From: an uncultured Eubacteriales bacterium | GTDB lineage: Bacteria > Bacillota > Clostridia > Christensenellales > Aristaeellaceae | DNA length: 64,000 bases | NCBI GenBank assembly: GCA_944349855.1 | Contig: CALVNS010000003.1 | Span: 1 to 64,000, forward strand | Direction of reading: 5' to 3' | In this document: one piece after another, positions 34,969 through 43,316 of the stretch | Numbering within the stretch: the stretch's first letter is position 1 | Layout of the letters: each line of letters begins with the position of its first letter | The notes under the pieces: generated by a model | Databases searched by the model: none | Told to the model about the DNA's origin: nothing | What the model saw: only the letters and a program-made list of their open reading frames with translations | Made by a program: the position numbers and the translations under genes

Positions 34969-36222
34969 TTGGCCAAGAACTGGAGCCGCCTGGACAATGC
35001 GGCCAAGATCTTCCCGCCCACGAGCGGCAAGGCCGACACGCGCGTGTTCCGCTTCTCCTGCACGCTGACCGAGCCGGTCGATCCCGAGCCGCTCGCCCGC
35101 GCGCTTTCGGATGCGATGGTCGACTTTCCCTCGTTCCGCTACGTGCTCAAGCGCGGCCTGTTCTGGTATTATTTAGAGGAAGGAGACTTCCCCGCGACGG
35201 TCTGCGAGGAGGATGCGCCGCCCTGCGCCGCCCTCTACCACGGCTTTGCCGCGCCGCTATTTGCGGTCACGTACTACGGCGCGCGTGTCAACCTGGAGGT
35301 CTACCACGCGCTCACGGACGCGACCGGCGCGCTGCAGTTTCTGCGCACGCTGATCTACCGCTACCTGCTGCTGCGCCACCCCGAGCTGGCCCGGGACGGC
35401 GTGCCCGCGCTGGACTACGACGCCTCGCGCGGACAGCGCATGGACGACAGCTTCGACCGCTACTACAGCGGCAAGCGCCGCCGCATGGCGCCGGGGCCCG
35501 TGGCCTACCAGCTGCGCGGCCTGCGCCCCCCGCAGTGGCGCCAGCAGGTCATCGTCGGCACGGCGAGCGCGTCGGGCCTGCTGCAGCGCGCCCGCGCGAT
35601 GGGCGCGACGATCACGGAGCTACTGGCGGCGATTCTGCTGCTGTGCATCGACGCGGAGCGCCCGCTGCGCGCCCGGCGCAGGCCCGTGGTCGTGACGATT
35701 CCGGTCAACCTGCGCAAGTACTTCGACTCGGCCTCCGCGCGCAACTTCTTCAGCGTGGTCAACATCGGGTACGACTTTCGCGCCCACCCCGCGACGCTGG
35801 AGGCGGTCGTCGCCTCGGTGCGCGAATCCCTGCGCCGGGCGCTGACGCCCGAGGCGCTGGAAAACCGCCTCAACGCCCTGGGCGCGCTGGAGCGCAACCC
35901 GTTCATGCGCGCCGTCCCGCTGTTTTTGAAGGATCCGGTCATGCGCCTGTCCTGCGACATCGCCGAGCGCGACTTCACCGCGTCGCTTTCCAACGTCGGG
36001 CGCATCACCATGCCCGAGGCGCTCATGCCCTTTCTGGAGCGCTTTGACGTCTACTGCGCCACGCGCAAGATGCAGCTGTGCGTCTGCACGCTGGGCGACA
36101 CGCTGTCCATGGGATTTACCACCTCCCTCATCTCCACCGACGTGCAGCGCCGCTTCTTCCGCGCGCTGACCGCCATGGACCTGGACGTGACGATCTACGC
36201 CAACCATCCCGAAAGCAGGTGA
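34969..36222 (+). CDS. Condensation-fold acyltransferase (alcohol acetyltransferase-like)
   Basis: 417 residues. The family core is chloramphenicol-acetyltransferase/condensation-like: VYHALTDATGALQFL (about 112-126) supplies the HxxxD catalytic motif. A DFG-type structural segment is replaced by TASLSNVGRITMPEAL near 338-353. TTG 34969 is the start, with GAGG eight bases upstream. It would move an acyl group to an alcohol or amine. The donor and acceptor are unknown. The tight linkage with hydrolase and DUF6320 genes is seen elsewhere in Clostridia. Confidence 0.75.
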   Translation: MAKNWSRLDNAAKIFPPTSGKADTRVFRFSCTLTEPVDPEPLARALSDAMVDFPSFRYVLKRGLFWYYLEEGDFPATVCEEDAPPCAALYHGFAAPLFAVTYYGARVNLEVYHALTDATGALQFLRTLIYRYLLLRHPELARDGVPALDYDASRGQRMDDSFDRYYSGKRRRMAPGPVAYQLRGLRPPQWRQQVIVGTASASGLLQRARAMGATITELLAAILLLCIDAERPLRARRRPVVVTIPVNLRKYFDSASARNFFSVVNIGYDFRAHPATLEAVVASVRESLRRALTPEALENRLNALGALERNPFMRAVPLFLKDPVMRLSCDIAERDFTASLSNVGRITMPEALMPFLERFDVYCATRKMQLCVCTLGDTLSMGFTTSLISTDVQRRFFRALTAMDLDVTIYANHPESR

Positions 36223-36225
36223 ACC

Positions 36226-36888
36226 ATGCGCTACTGTGACAAATGCGGCGTGACCATCGCCGGCGAGGAGGCGCGCTGCCCGCTGTGCCAGAGCATGACC
36301 CTGCCCCGCGGCGGCGACTCCCGCCCGCCCTTCCCCGACGTGCCCACCCTCTACGCGCGCCACGGCCTGTTCTTTCGCATCCTGCTGCTGTGCACCGTGG
36401 GCGGCGCCATCGCCTGCCTGGGCGTGGACTGGGCGCTGGGCTTTCACGGCTGGTCGCTGTTCGTCGCGGGCGGCGTCGCCTGTCTGTGGCTGCTGCTGTA
36501 TATCTCCATCGCCCGCAGGCGCAACGTGCTCAAGGCGCTCACCCAACAGGTCGTCGTCGTGTGCGCGCTGGGCGTGCTGTGGGATCTGTGCACCGGCTGG
36601 CGCGCCTGGTCCATCGACTACCTGCTGCCCGCCGCGTTCATGAGCGTGATGCTGGCGATGTTCATCCTCACGCTCGTGCTGCGCATGCCCAGCGAAGCCT
36701 TCCTGATCTATCTGCTGCTGGACATGCTCTTCGGCCTGCTGCCCGCCGCGCTGCTCGCCGCCGGGCTGTGCCGCAACGCCTATCCCTCCATCGCCTGCGT
36801 GTGCGTGAGCGTCATCGCGTTCGTCGCGCTGCTCGTCTTCAAGGGCGGCGCCGTCGCCCAGGAGCTCAAGCGCAGGCTGCACCTGTGA
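36226..36888 (+). CDS. DUF6320 zinc-ribbon membrane protein
   Basis: 220 residues. The N-terminal zinc ribbon has CDKCGVTIAGEEARCPLC (CxxC...CxxC, residues 4-21). Six hydrophobic helices fill about 48-205, and the C-terminus is basic. This matches DUF6320, a clostridial family that accompanies alpha/beta hydrolase and acetyltransferase genes. It starts four bases after the acyltransferase stop. The role is unknown. It may anchor the partner enzymes at the membrane, but that is inference. Confidence 0.8.
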   Translation: MRYCDKCGVTIAGEEARCPLCQSMTLPRGGDSRPPFPDVPTLYARHGLFFRILLLCTVGGAIACLGVDWALGFHGWSLFVAGGVACLWLLLYISIARRRNVLKALTQQVVVVCALGVLWDLCTGWRAWSIDYLLPAAFMSVMLAMFILTLVLRMPSEAFLIYLLLDMLFGLLPAALLAAGLCRNAYPSIACVCVSVIAFVALLVFKGGAVAQELKRRLHL

Positions 36889-36909
36889 CCGTCCAAGGAG
36901 GTATGCGCC

Positions 36910-37578
36910 ATGTCCCACGATGATGCCGTCGCCCTGCTGCGCAGCGAGCGCCTCGTCGCCATCCTGCGCCGCGTGCCCGCGCAGCGCCTGCTGCCCGTCG
37001 CCCATGCCCTGTATGACGGCGGCGTGCGCGCCGTCGAGTGCACGTTCGACCACGACGCCCCCGGCTTTGTCGAGGACGCCTGCGCCAAGATCGCCGCGCT
37101 GCGCGACGCGTTCGGCGACAGCCTGCTCGTCGGCTGCGGCACGGCCATGACCTGCGAGGAGGTCGATGCCGCCGTTGGGGCCGGCGCGGGCATGGTCGTC
37201 TCCCCGCACGCCGACCCCGCAGTCATCGCCCACACCCGCGCGCTGGGGGCCGTCTCGCTGCCCGGTGCGCTCACGCCCACCGAGATCGCCGCCGCTCACC
37301 GCGCCGGCGCCGACTTCGTCAAGCTCTTCCCCGCCGGGGAGATGGGCCTGGGCTACGTGCGCGCCGTGCGCGCGCCGCTTGCGCACATCCCGCTGTTTGC
37401 GGTGGGCGGCGTGCAGCCCAAAGACGTCGCCGGCTTCCTCGACGCGGGCGTCGCCGGCTTTGGCGTCGGCGGCCCGCTCGTGCCCGCCGCGGCCGTGCAG
37501 GCCGGGGATTACGACGCCATCCGCGCCCGGGCGGAGGCGTTCACCGGCGCGATCCGCGCCTGGGAGGCGGCGCGATGA
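36910..37578 (+). CDS. dgoA: 2-dehydro-3-deoxy-(6-phospho)galactonate aldolase, KDPG aldolase family
   Basis: 222 residues, class I aldolase barrel. The Schiff-base lysine is in GADFVKLFPAGE near 135-146, and the catalytic glutamate in VRAVECTFDHD near 39-49. AVGGVQPKDVAGFLDAGVAGFGVGG closes the phosphate-binding site. The family cleaves KDPG or KDPGal to pyruvate and glyceraldehyde 3-phosphate. dgoK overlaps it and dgoD is in the window, so galactonate catabolism is favoured over glucose KDPG. AAGGAGG precedes ATG 36910. Confidence 0.87.
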   Translation: MSHDDAVALLRSERLVAILRRVPAQRLLPVAHALYDGGVRAVECTFDHDAPGFVEDACAKIAALRDAFGDSLLVGCGTAMTCEEVDAAVGAGAGMVVSPHADPAVIAHTRALGAVSLPGALTPTEIAAAHRAGADFVKLFPAGEMGLGYVRAVRAPLAHIPLFAVGGVQPKDVAGFLDAGVAGFGVGGPLVPAAAVQAGDYDAIRARAEAFTGAIRAWEAAR

Positions 37579-38543
37579 ACGGCCTGATCATCGACGCGGG
37601 CACGACCAACGCCCGCGTGACGCTCATTGACGCCGAGGGCCGCATCCGCCTGCAGGAGCGCCGCGCCGCGGGCGCGCGCGACGCCGCGGTATCGGGCGGT
37701 CCGGCTGCGCTGGCCGGGGCGCTGCGCGATGCGATCGGCGCGATCCTTGCGCGCGCCGGGCTGACCGCCGCGGACGTGGACGCCTGCGCCTCCTACGGCA
37801 TGATCACCTCAAACGTCGGCCTGTGCGAGGTGCCGCACGTCACGGCGCCCGCAGGACCGGACGCGCTGCGCGCGGGCATCGTGCGCCGCACGCTGCCGCA
37901 GGTCGCGCCGTTTCCGATCGACTTCCTGCCCGGCGTGCGCAACGCGCCCGGCGGCGACATGGACATGATGCGCGGCGAGGAGACCGAGGCCGTGGGCCTG
38001 TACAGCCTGCTGCGCCCCGGCCGGCGCTGCGTGTTCGTGCTGCCGGGCTCGCACGACAAGTTCGTCGCGATGGGCGCGCAGGGCGAGATCCTGGGCTGCA
38101 TGACGGCGCTGACCGGCGAGCTGCTCGACGCGCTGACGCACCACACGATCCTGGCCGACGCGGTCGGCGGCCGCTTCGTGCCGGCGGACGGCTACGACCC
38201 CGCGCGCGTGCGTCAGGGGCTGGAGGCCGCGCTCGCCGCCGGTCTGGGCCGCGCGGCGTTTGCCGGGCGCACGCTGCGCACGCTCGGCGGCCTGAGCGCC
38301 GCGGACGCGGCCAACTACCTGCTGGGCGCGGCGCTCTCGCAGGACGTGCTGGCGCTGCGCGCATTTTCCCTGTACCATCCGGGCGATCCGCTGTACGTGT
38401 GCGGCAAGCCGCCCGTACAGCAGGCGCTGTGCGACGCGCTGCGCGCGGCCGGCCTGGACGCGGTGCAGGGCGTGGACGGCGCGCTCGGGCGCGAAATGGG
38501 CGTGCGGGGCGCGCGCATCATACACGGGGGGATGAGCCGATGA
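37575..38543 (+). CDS. dgoK: 2-dehydro-3-deoxygalactonokinase
   Basis: 322 residues. The N-terminal phosphate loop is IIDAGTTNARVTLID (DxGTTxxR). GVRNAPGGDMDMMRGEETEAVGL near 119-141 and LPGSHDKFVAMG near 156-167 are DgoK-specific blocks. It phosphorylates 2-dehydro-3-deoxygalactonate before aldol cleavage by DgoA. Its ATG overlaps the dgoA stop by four bases, and its stop overlaps the nitroreductase start. This gives strict translational coupling across three genes. Confidence 0.92.
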   Translation: MNGLIIDAGTTNARVTLIDAEGRIRLQERRAAGARDAAVSGGPAALAGALRDAIGAILARAGLTAADVDACASYGMITSNVGLCEVPHVTAPAGPDALRAGIVRRTLPQVAPFPIDFLPGVRNAPGGDMDMMRGEETEAVGLYSLLRPGRRCVFVLPGSHDKFVAMGAQGEILGCMTALTGELLDALTHHTILADAVGGRFVPADGYDPARVRQGLEAALAAGLGRAAFAGRTLRTLGGLSAADAANYLLGAALSQDVLALRAFSLYHPGDPLYVCGKPPVQQALCDALRAAGLDAVQGVDGALGREMGVRGARIIHGGMSR

Positions 38544-39301
38544 ACCTGATCCAGCGAAGCCTTTGGGACCGCAAGAGCGTGCGCGCCTTCCAGGAGCGGC
38601 TGATCGACGCGCAGGACAAGCGCGCCATCCTGCTCTCGGCGCTGCAGGCGCCCTCGGCGGGCAACCAGCTGCTCTACACGATCCTGGACATCACCGACGA
38701 GGCGCTCAAGGCGCGGCTGGCCGACCTGTGCGACCACCAGCCGTTCATCGCGCGCGCGCCGATGGTGCTGATCTTCGTGGCCGACTGCCAGCGCTGGCAG
38801 GACGCCTACGAGATCGCGGGCTGCGACCCGCGCCCGCCGATGGCCGGCGACCTGATGCTGGCCGTGGTCGACGCCGCCGTCGCCGCGCAGAACACCGTCG
38901 TGTGCGCGCACTCGCTGGGCATCGGCTCGTGCTACATCGGCGACATCCTGGAAAACTGCGAGCAGGTGCGCGAGCTGCTCGACCTGCCGCTGTACGCGAT
39001 GCCCGCGGTGATGGTCGTCTACGGCCACCCGACCGACCAGCAGCGCCTGCGCGAAAAGCCGCCGCGCTTTGACCCGCGCTTCATCGTGCAGGAGAACGCC
39101 TACCGCCGCCTGAGCCCGGAGGAGCACCGCGAGATGTACCTGGAACGCGAGCGCGCCATGGGCCGCGAGCACACCGACTACGACGCCTCGGTACAGGCGT
39201 TCTACCGGCGCAAGTACGAGGCCGCCTTCTCGCGCGAGATGTCGCGCTCCGTCCAGGCCTATCTGGAGGGCTTCTACCCCGACGACGACGGCCGCTTCTG
39301 A
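38540..39301 (+). CDS. Nitroreductase family oxidoreductase
   Basis: 253 residues. The FMN-binding N-terminus RKSVRAFQE (about 11-19) and ALQAPSAGNQLLYTILDI near 34-51 are typical. HSLGIGSCYIGDI near 125-137 is the dimer-interface block. An extended C-terminus of about 60 residues is rich in Glu, Arg and Tyr, as in NfsA/Frp-type enzymes. The start overlaps the dgoK stop (ATGA). It reduces a flavin-accessible substrate with NAD(P)H. A link to galactonate metabolism is not established. Confidence 0.86.
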   Translation: MNLIQRSLWDRKSVRAFQERLIDAQDKRAILLSALQAPSAGNQLLYTILDITDEALKARLADLCDHQPFIARAPMVLIFVADCQRWQDAYEIAGCDPRPPMAGDLMLAVVDAAVAAQNTVVCAHSLGIGSCYIGDILENCEQVRELLDLPLYAMPAVMVVYGHPTDQQRLREKPPRFDPRFIVQENAYRRLSPEEHREMYLERERAMGREHTDYDASVQAFYRRKYEAAFSREMSRSVQAYLEGFYPDDDGRF

Positions 39302-39319
39302 CAGAAAGGGGGCGCGCGC

Positions 39320-40270
39320 ATGCCGCTCATGGATCTGACGACCCCGGTGGAACTGTACGCAGTGGAGGTGCTGCGCGACTCCAACGGCCGCGCGCAGGCA
39401 TACTTCACGTTCCTCAACTGCGCCGCGCAGCCGATCGCGTCGCTGTATGCGACGCTGACGCTGCTGGACGACGCCGGCGCCGGCCTGGGCTCCCTGCCCC
39501 TGCGCTGCGAGGGCCTGTCCGCGCCCGGGCACAGCCGCTTCACCGTCTGCCGCGCGATGGACGACGCCCCGCCCTTTGCCGGCGCGCGCGCTCTCGTGCG
39601 CGAGGCCGTCTTTGCCGACGGCACCGTCTGGCGCATCGACGAGAACGCCGTGCTCGACTGCGCGCCGCCAGCGCGCCTGTCCGACCCCGACCGCGTGGCG
39701 CTCGTGGCCGTCGCAGGCCCCGACGCCGTGTGCTTTCCCCAGCGCCGGGGCAACGTGTGGGTCTGCGTGTGCGGCCGCTTCAACCGCATGGAGTGGACCA
39801 CCTGCCGCCGCTGCCAGCGCGAACGCGACGACACGCTGCGCCGCTTCACGCCCGAGCGCACGCACGCCGCCTATGAGCAGAAGCTGGCGCGTGAGCTGGC
39901 CGCCGAGCGAGCGCACCGCGCCGCCAGCCGCCTGCACGTGCAGCAGGAGCACACCGCGCGCATTGAGCGCATCGACCGCGAGCTGCGCCGCCAAAAGCGC
40001 CGGCGCATACTGCTCGCGCTGCTCGTGCTGCTGGCCGTGTCGCTGTGCGTGCTGCTGGTGCTGCTGCCCGACCTGTACGCCTCGCAGCCGGTATCGGTTT
40101 CGACATCCATCCCCACCATATCTCCATTGGATGCGGAAATTTCCGATCCTTCCGGCATTTCTTCTCCATCGGAGGCCGAAGATGACGGCATATGGCCGCC
40201 CGTTTCCTCCACTACGCCGTCTCCCGCGCCCACACTCGAGCCGCAGAAGACCGGCAACGCATTCGGCTAA
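39320..40270 (+). CDS. Zinc-ribbon, coiled-coil, single-pass membrane protein of unknown function
   Basis: 316 residues. Residues 1-125 form a beta-rich domain. VCVCGRFNRMEWTTCRRC near 144-161 is a CxC...CxxC zinc ribbon. A charged helical segment (about 165-225) precedes one membrane helix (about 230-250) and an extracellular Ser/Thr/Pro-rich tail. The beta domain resembles the extended-signal domains seen upstream of zinc ribbons in clostridial proteins, but I cannot name a family. ATG 39320 is preceded by AAAGGGGG. It is the last gene of the run from 34 kb. Confidence 0.7.
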   Translation: MPLMDLTTPVELYAVEVLRDSNGRAQAYFTFLNCAAQPIASLYATLTLLDDAGAGLGSLPLRCEGLSAPGHSRFTVCRAMDDAPPFAGARALVREAVFADGTVWRIDENAVLDCAPPARLSDPDRVALVAVAGPDAVCFPQRRGNVWVCVCGRFNRMEWTTCRRCQRERDDTLRRFTPERTHAAYEQKLARELAAERAHRAASRLHVQQEHTARIERIDRELRRQKRRRILLALLVLLAVSLCVLLVLLPDLYASQPVSVSTSIPTISPLDAEISDPSGISSPSEAEDDGIWPPVSSTTPSPAPTLEPQKTGNAFG

Positions 40271-40349
40271 GCGACCAAGAAAGGCCGCCGAAGGAGATCC
40301 TCAGGAAATCCTTCGTAAGGAAGTTGCTTAGAAAATGCATGAATCAACG

Positions 40350-40380
40350 AAGTCCGCACCCTGAAAAGGGTGCGGACTTC
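40350..40380. terminator. Long stem-loop between convergent genes
   Basis: AAGTCCGCACCCT (40350-40362) and AGGGTGCGGACTT (40367-40379) form a perfect 13-bp stem with a 4-nt loop. T-richness is modest on both sides. Confidence 0.65.
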
Positions 40381-40485
40381 TACTTTGGATTGCGGTACCG
40401 CAATCCGATGCTCGTTATACCTGCGGACACGGTCACACTAGCATGGTCCCCTTATGCTGAGTTTTTTGATAAACGGAAAATTATC

Positions 40486-40923
40486 CTATTCAAGCCATTG
40501 AATAAAAGCAGTTTTATCATTACTGTTATAGCCTGCGTTTCTATAGAATTTAAGTATTGCATCGTTCTTTGAACCGGAGAGCAACATCATTTTATAGCAA
40601 TTTTCCATTTTGGCAATTTCTTTAGCATAATTCAAACATTCTGTTGCATACCCCTTGCCGCGGTAGTCTTTTAGGGTAACAACATTTTCTATAAAGGCGT
40701 ACGGCCGAACATTCCTTGTTAAATTAGGGATAATTACGCAAACACAAGAGGACACTATTTTATTATCAACCACATTAACAATAATGTGATGATTTTTATC
40801 TTTTATAATCGTTTCCCATGTTGTTTTCAAATGTTCTGTCATTTCCGGCACAGACTTCTCATGTAAACATAAATACAAATTTAACAATTTGCTCAGCTCG
40901 TTTTCGTCAATTTCTCTAACCAT
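40486..40923 (-). CDS. GNAT-family N-acetyltransferase, low GC
   Basis: 145 residues. The acetyl-CoA loop is NVVTLKDYRGKGYATECLNYA near 79-99, with the RGKGYA pyrophosphate motif. GSKNDAILKFYRNAGY near 116-131 is the C-terminal signature. Codon use is AT-rich (about 33% GC), in strong contrast to both flanks, so recent transfer is likely. ATG 40923 follows AGAGGTGCT. No mobility gene is adjacent. The substrate is unknown. Confidence 0.87.
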   Translation of the reverse strand: MVREIDENELSKLLNLYLCLHEKSVPEMTEHLKTTWETIIKDKNHHIIVNVVDNKIVSSCVCVIIPNLTRNVRPYAFIENVVTLKDYRGKGYATECLNYAKEIAKMENCYKMMLLSGSKNDAILKFYRNAGYNSNDKTAFIQWLE

Positions 40924-41042
40924 ATAGCACCTCTATAAAGTTTATTTCACCACCATTTAGTATAACACATAACTAGGTTTGATGATATACGACTTTCTGC
41001 AAGTTATCATATTTGCTAAATTTACTAACAACTCAAAAGATA

Positions 41043-41075
41043 ATAAAAGGGACACTTCCTTGCGAAGTATCCCTT
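41043..41075 (-). terminator. Terminator of the aromatic amino-acid operon
   Basis: On the minus strand AAAGGGATACTTC pairs with GAAGTGTCCCTTT and runs into TATTATC, 24 bases past the nitroreductase stop. Confidence 0.8.
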
Positions 41076-41098
41076 TCCGGCGGCCTTTTTGCGTTCCC

Positions 41099-41671
41099 TC
41101 AGACGATCAGGTCGTCCAGGGAGCGCTTGGGCACGTAGTGCACGCCCTGCGCGTCGCGCCAGTAGCGCGTGGAGCCGTCCGCGGGCAGTCCGGTGAGGCG
41201 CACGTCCTCCACGGGCCTGCCCAGCGCGACGACCAGCTCGACCGCGTAGCGCGCCGGGTCCAGCCCCAGCGCCGCCAGCAGCTCCTCGCGGCGCACGCTG
41301 CCCAGCATGCATCCGCCCAGGCCCCGCTCGACCGCGCCCAGCAGCATCGTCTGCGCGGCGATGGCCGCGTCGGGCCGCTTGCCGCTGCCGCAGTCCAGGT
41401 CGCACAGCACGACCACATACGCCGCCGGCCGCTCGCCCTGCGCCGGGCCCGGCCAGTCGGGCAGCGCCGCCGCCCAGCCCAGCGTCGCAAACACGCGCGC
41501 GCACATCTCCGGCTCCGTCACCGGCCGGAAGCGCAGCGGCTGCGCGTTGCCCGCCGTGGGCGCCAGGCGCGCCAGCTCGATCAGCTCGCGCAGCGTCTGC
41601 TCCGTCACGCGCGCCGACTCGTCAAATCGCCGGTAGCTGCGGCTCTTCGTCGCCAGTTCCAGCATCGTCAT
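41099..41671 (-). CDS. Nitroreductase family protein
   Basis: 190 residues. SRSYRRFDE (about 10-18) and LARLAPTAGNAQPLRF near 33-48 form the FMN site. ERGLGGCMLGSVRREELL near 110-127 is the conserved dimer block. It is the smaller, SagB/NfnB-like type and unlike the 253-residue enzyme at 38.5 kb. ATG 41671 follows GAGGAGG. It lies 30 bp after aroK and appears to be the last gene of the aromatic operon. It may use an aromatic-derived substrate, but nothing shows this directly. Confidence 0.85.
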   Translation of the reverse strand: MTMLELATKSRSYRRFDESARVTEQTLRELIELARLAPTAGNAQPLRFRPVTEPEMCARVFATLGWAAALPDWPGPAQGERPAAYVVVLCDLDCGSGKRPDAAIAAQTMLLGAVERGLGGCMLGSVRREELLAALGLDPARYAVELVVALGRPVEDVRLTGLPADGSTRYWRDAQGVHYVPKRSLDDLIV

Positions 41672-41701
41672 GTTGCGTTCCCTCCTCGCTCTTCTGCCAT
41701 C

Positions 41702-42214
41702 TCACAGCGCCCCGTACAGGCGCAGCGTCTCCACCAGGCGGCGCGTCGCATCAAACGGGCTGCCGCCGTTGTCAAAGGCGATGTCGCACGCCTCGTGATA
41801 GCGCGCGCTGCGCGCGGCGTGCAGCGTGCGCATGCGCTCTTCCTTGTCCCCGGCCAGGTTGGGCCGCTCCTCCTGGCTGACGTCGTGCAGCATGTCCGCA
41901 AGGCTGCGGTCCAGCAGCACGACGACGCCGCTTTTTCGCATCAGCGCGACGTTCTCCTCGCGCAGCACCGCGCCGCCGCCCGTGGCCACGACGCCGGGCC
42001 GGCCCGCGGCGATCTCGCGCAGCGCGCGCGTCTCCCAATCCCGAAAGCCCGCCTCGCCCTCCTGCGCAAAGATCTGCGGGATCGTGCGTCCGGCCGCCCG
42101 CTCCACGTACTCGTCCGCATCGACGAACGGGCAGCCCAGCCGCTGGGCGAGCATCCGGCCGATCGTCGTCTTGCCCGAGCCCATCATGCCCGTCAGATAG
42201 ATGTGCTTACGCAT
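41702..42214 (-). CDS. aroK: Shikimate kinase
   Basis: 170 residues. Walker A is GMMGSGKTTIGR at 9-20. The shikimate-binding DADEYVE (about 32-38) and GGGAVLREEN near 80-89 are present, and the lid holds RPNLAGD near 118-124. It phosphorylates shikimate with ATP. It overlaps pheA by eight bases within the Phe/Tyr operon. Confidence 0.95.
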   Translation of the reverse strand: MRKHIYLTGMMGSGKTTIGRMLAQRLGCPFVDADEYVERAAGRTIPQIFAQEGEAGFRDWETRALREIAAGRPGVVATGGGAVLREENVALMRKSGVVVLLDRSLADMLHDVSQEERPNLAGDKEERMRTLHAARSARYHEACDIAFDNGGSPFDATRRLVETLRLYGAL

Positions 42215-43316
42215 GGCGCCCCCTCGCCGAGCGGTATACGCCCAGCACCCGGCACTCCACGCAGTCCGCCGACAGCGCCTCGCGCAGCACGTCCATGTGC
42301 CGCTCGCTCACGCTGCCCTCCACGTCCACATAGAAGCGGTACTCCCAGTTCATGCCCGGAATGGGCCGCGACTCGATGTGCGTCAGGTTCATGCCCAGCG
42401 CCACGAAGCACGCCAGCGCGCGGTGCAGCGTGCCGCGCTCATGGCGCAGCGTGAACGTGAGCGTCGCCTTGTCCGCATCCGGCGCGAACGGCTCGCGCGC
42501 GCCCGCGACGATCGCAAAGCGCGTGGTGTTCCCATCGAACGTATGGATGTCCGCCGCGAGCACCTCCAGCCCATACCGCTGCGCTGCCAGGCGGCTGGCG
42601 ATGGCCGCGCTGTGCACGTCGCCCTCCTCGCGCACGCGCTGGGCGCTGCCCGCCGTGTTGTACTGCGCCGCGCGCTCCCAGGACGGATGCGCGTCCAGGA
42701 ACGCCGCGCACTGCATCAGCGCCTGCGCGTGCGAGTACACGCGCCGCACATCCTCCAGGCGCGCGCCCGGCAGGCCCAGCAGGCAGTGGCGCACCTGCAC
42801 CATCTGCTCGCCGACGATGCGCAGGCTGTAGCGGCCCAGCAGATCGTACACATCGTACACCGACCCGGCGGACGAGTTCTCCAGCGGCGCGACGCCATAG
42901 CGCGCACGGCCCGACGCCACCGCCTCGAACACCTGCTCAAACCCGCGGCAGGCGATGCGCTCGCGCGCCTCGCCGAAGTAGGCGATCAGCGCCTCCTCGG
43001 CAAACGCGCCCGGCACGCCCGAATAGGCCGCGCCCTGCGGCCCCGCCTGCAGCATCAGCGCCTGCTGGCGCGCGCGGCTGAGCGCCATGATCTGCCGGTA
43101 CAGCGCGCGCACGTCCTCCCCATTGTCCGCCTGCGCCAGCGCGGCGCGCGCATCCAGCACCTGTTCCTCCCGCGCCGCGTCCAGCACCGGCAGGCCGCGC
43201 TCCAGCTTATAGGCCGCCACCTGCTCGCTCACGCCCATGCGCGTCTCAAACAGGCGCACCATGTCCCGATCGATTGCGTCGATCTGCGCCCGAAGCGCCT
43301 GCAAGTCCTCGCTCAT
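42207..43316 (-). CDS. pheA: Bifunctional chorismate mutase/prephenate dehydratase (P-protein)
   Basis: 369 residues in three domains. AroQ chorismate mutase covers about 1-85 (LRAQIDAIDRDMVRLFETR). Prephenate dehydratase covers about 95-275, with PLENSSAGSVYDVYDLL and NTTRFAIVA. The ACT domain covers about 285-360, with HERGTLHRALACF and GMNLTHIESRPI, the Phe-binding ESRP motif. Feedback inhibition by Phe is therefore expected. ATG 43316 overlaps the aroC stop and has GGAGGAG upstream. Confidence 0.95.
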   Translation of the reverse strand: MSEDLQALRAQIDAIDRDMVRLFETRMGVSEQVAAYKLERGLPVLDAAREEQVLDARAALAQADNGEDVRALYRQIMALSRARQQALMLQAGPQGAAYSGVPGAFAEEALIAYFGEARERIACRGFEQVFEAVASGRARYGVAPLENSSAGSVYDVYDLLGRYSLRIVGEQMVQVRHCLLGLPGARLEDVRRVYSHAQALMQCAAFLDAHPSWERAAQYNTAGSAQRVREEGDVHSAAIASRLAAQRYGLEVLAADIHTFDGNTTRFAIVAGAREPFAPDADKATLTFTLRHERGTLHRALACFVALGMNLTHIESRPIPGMNWEYRFYVDVEGSVSERHMDVLREALSADCVECRVLGVYRSARGRHA

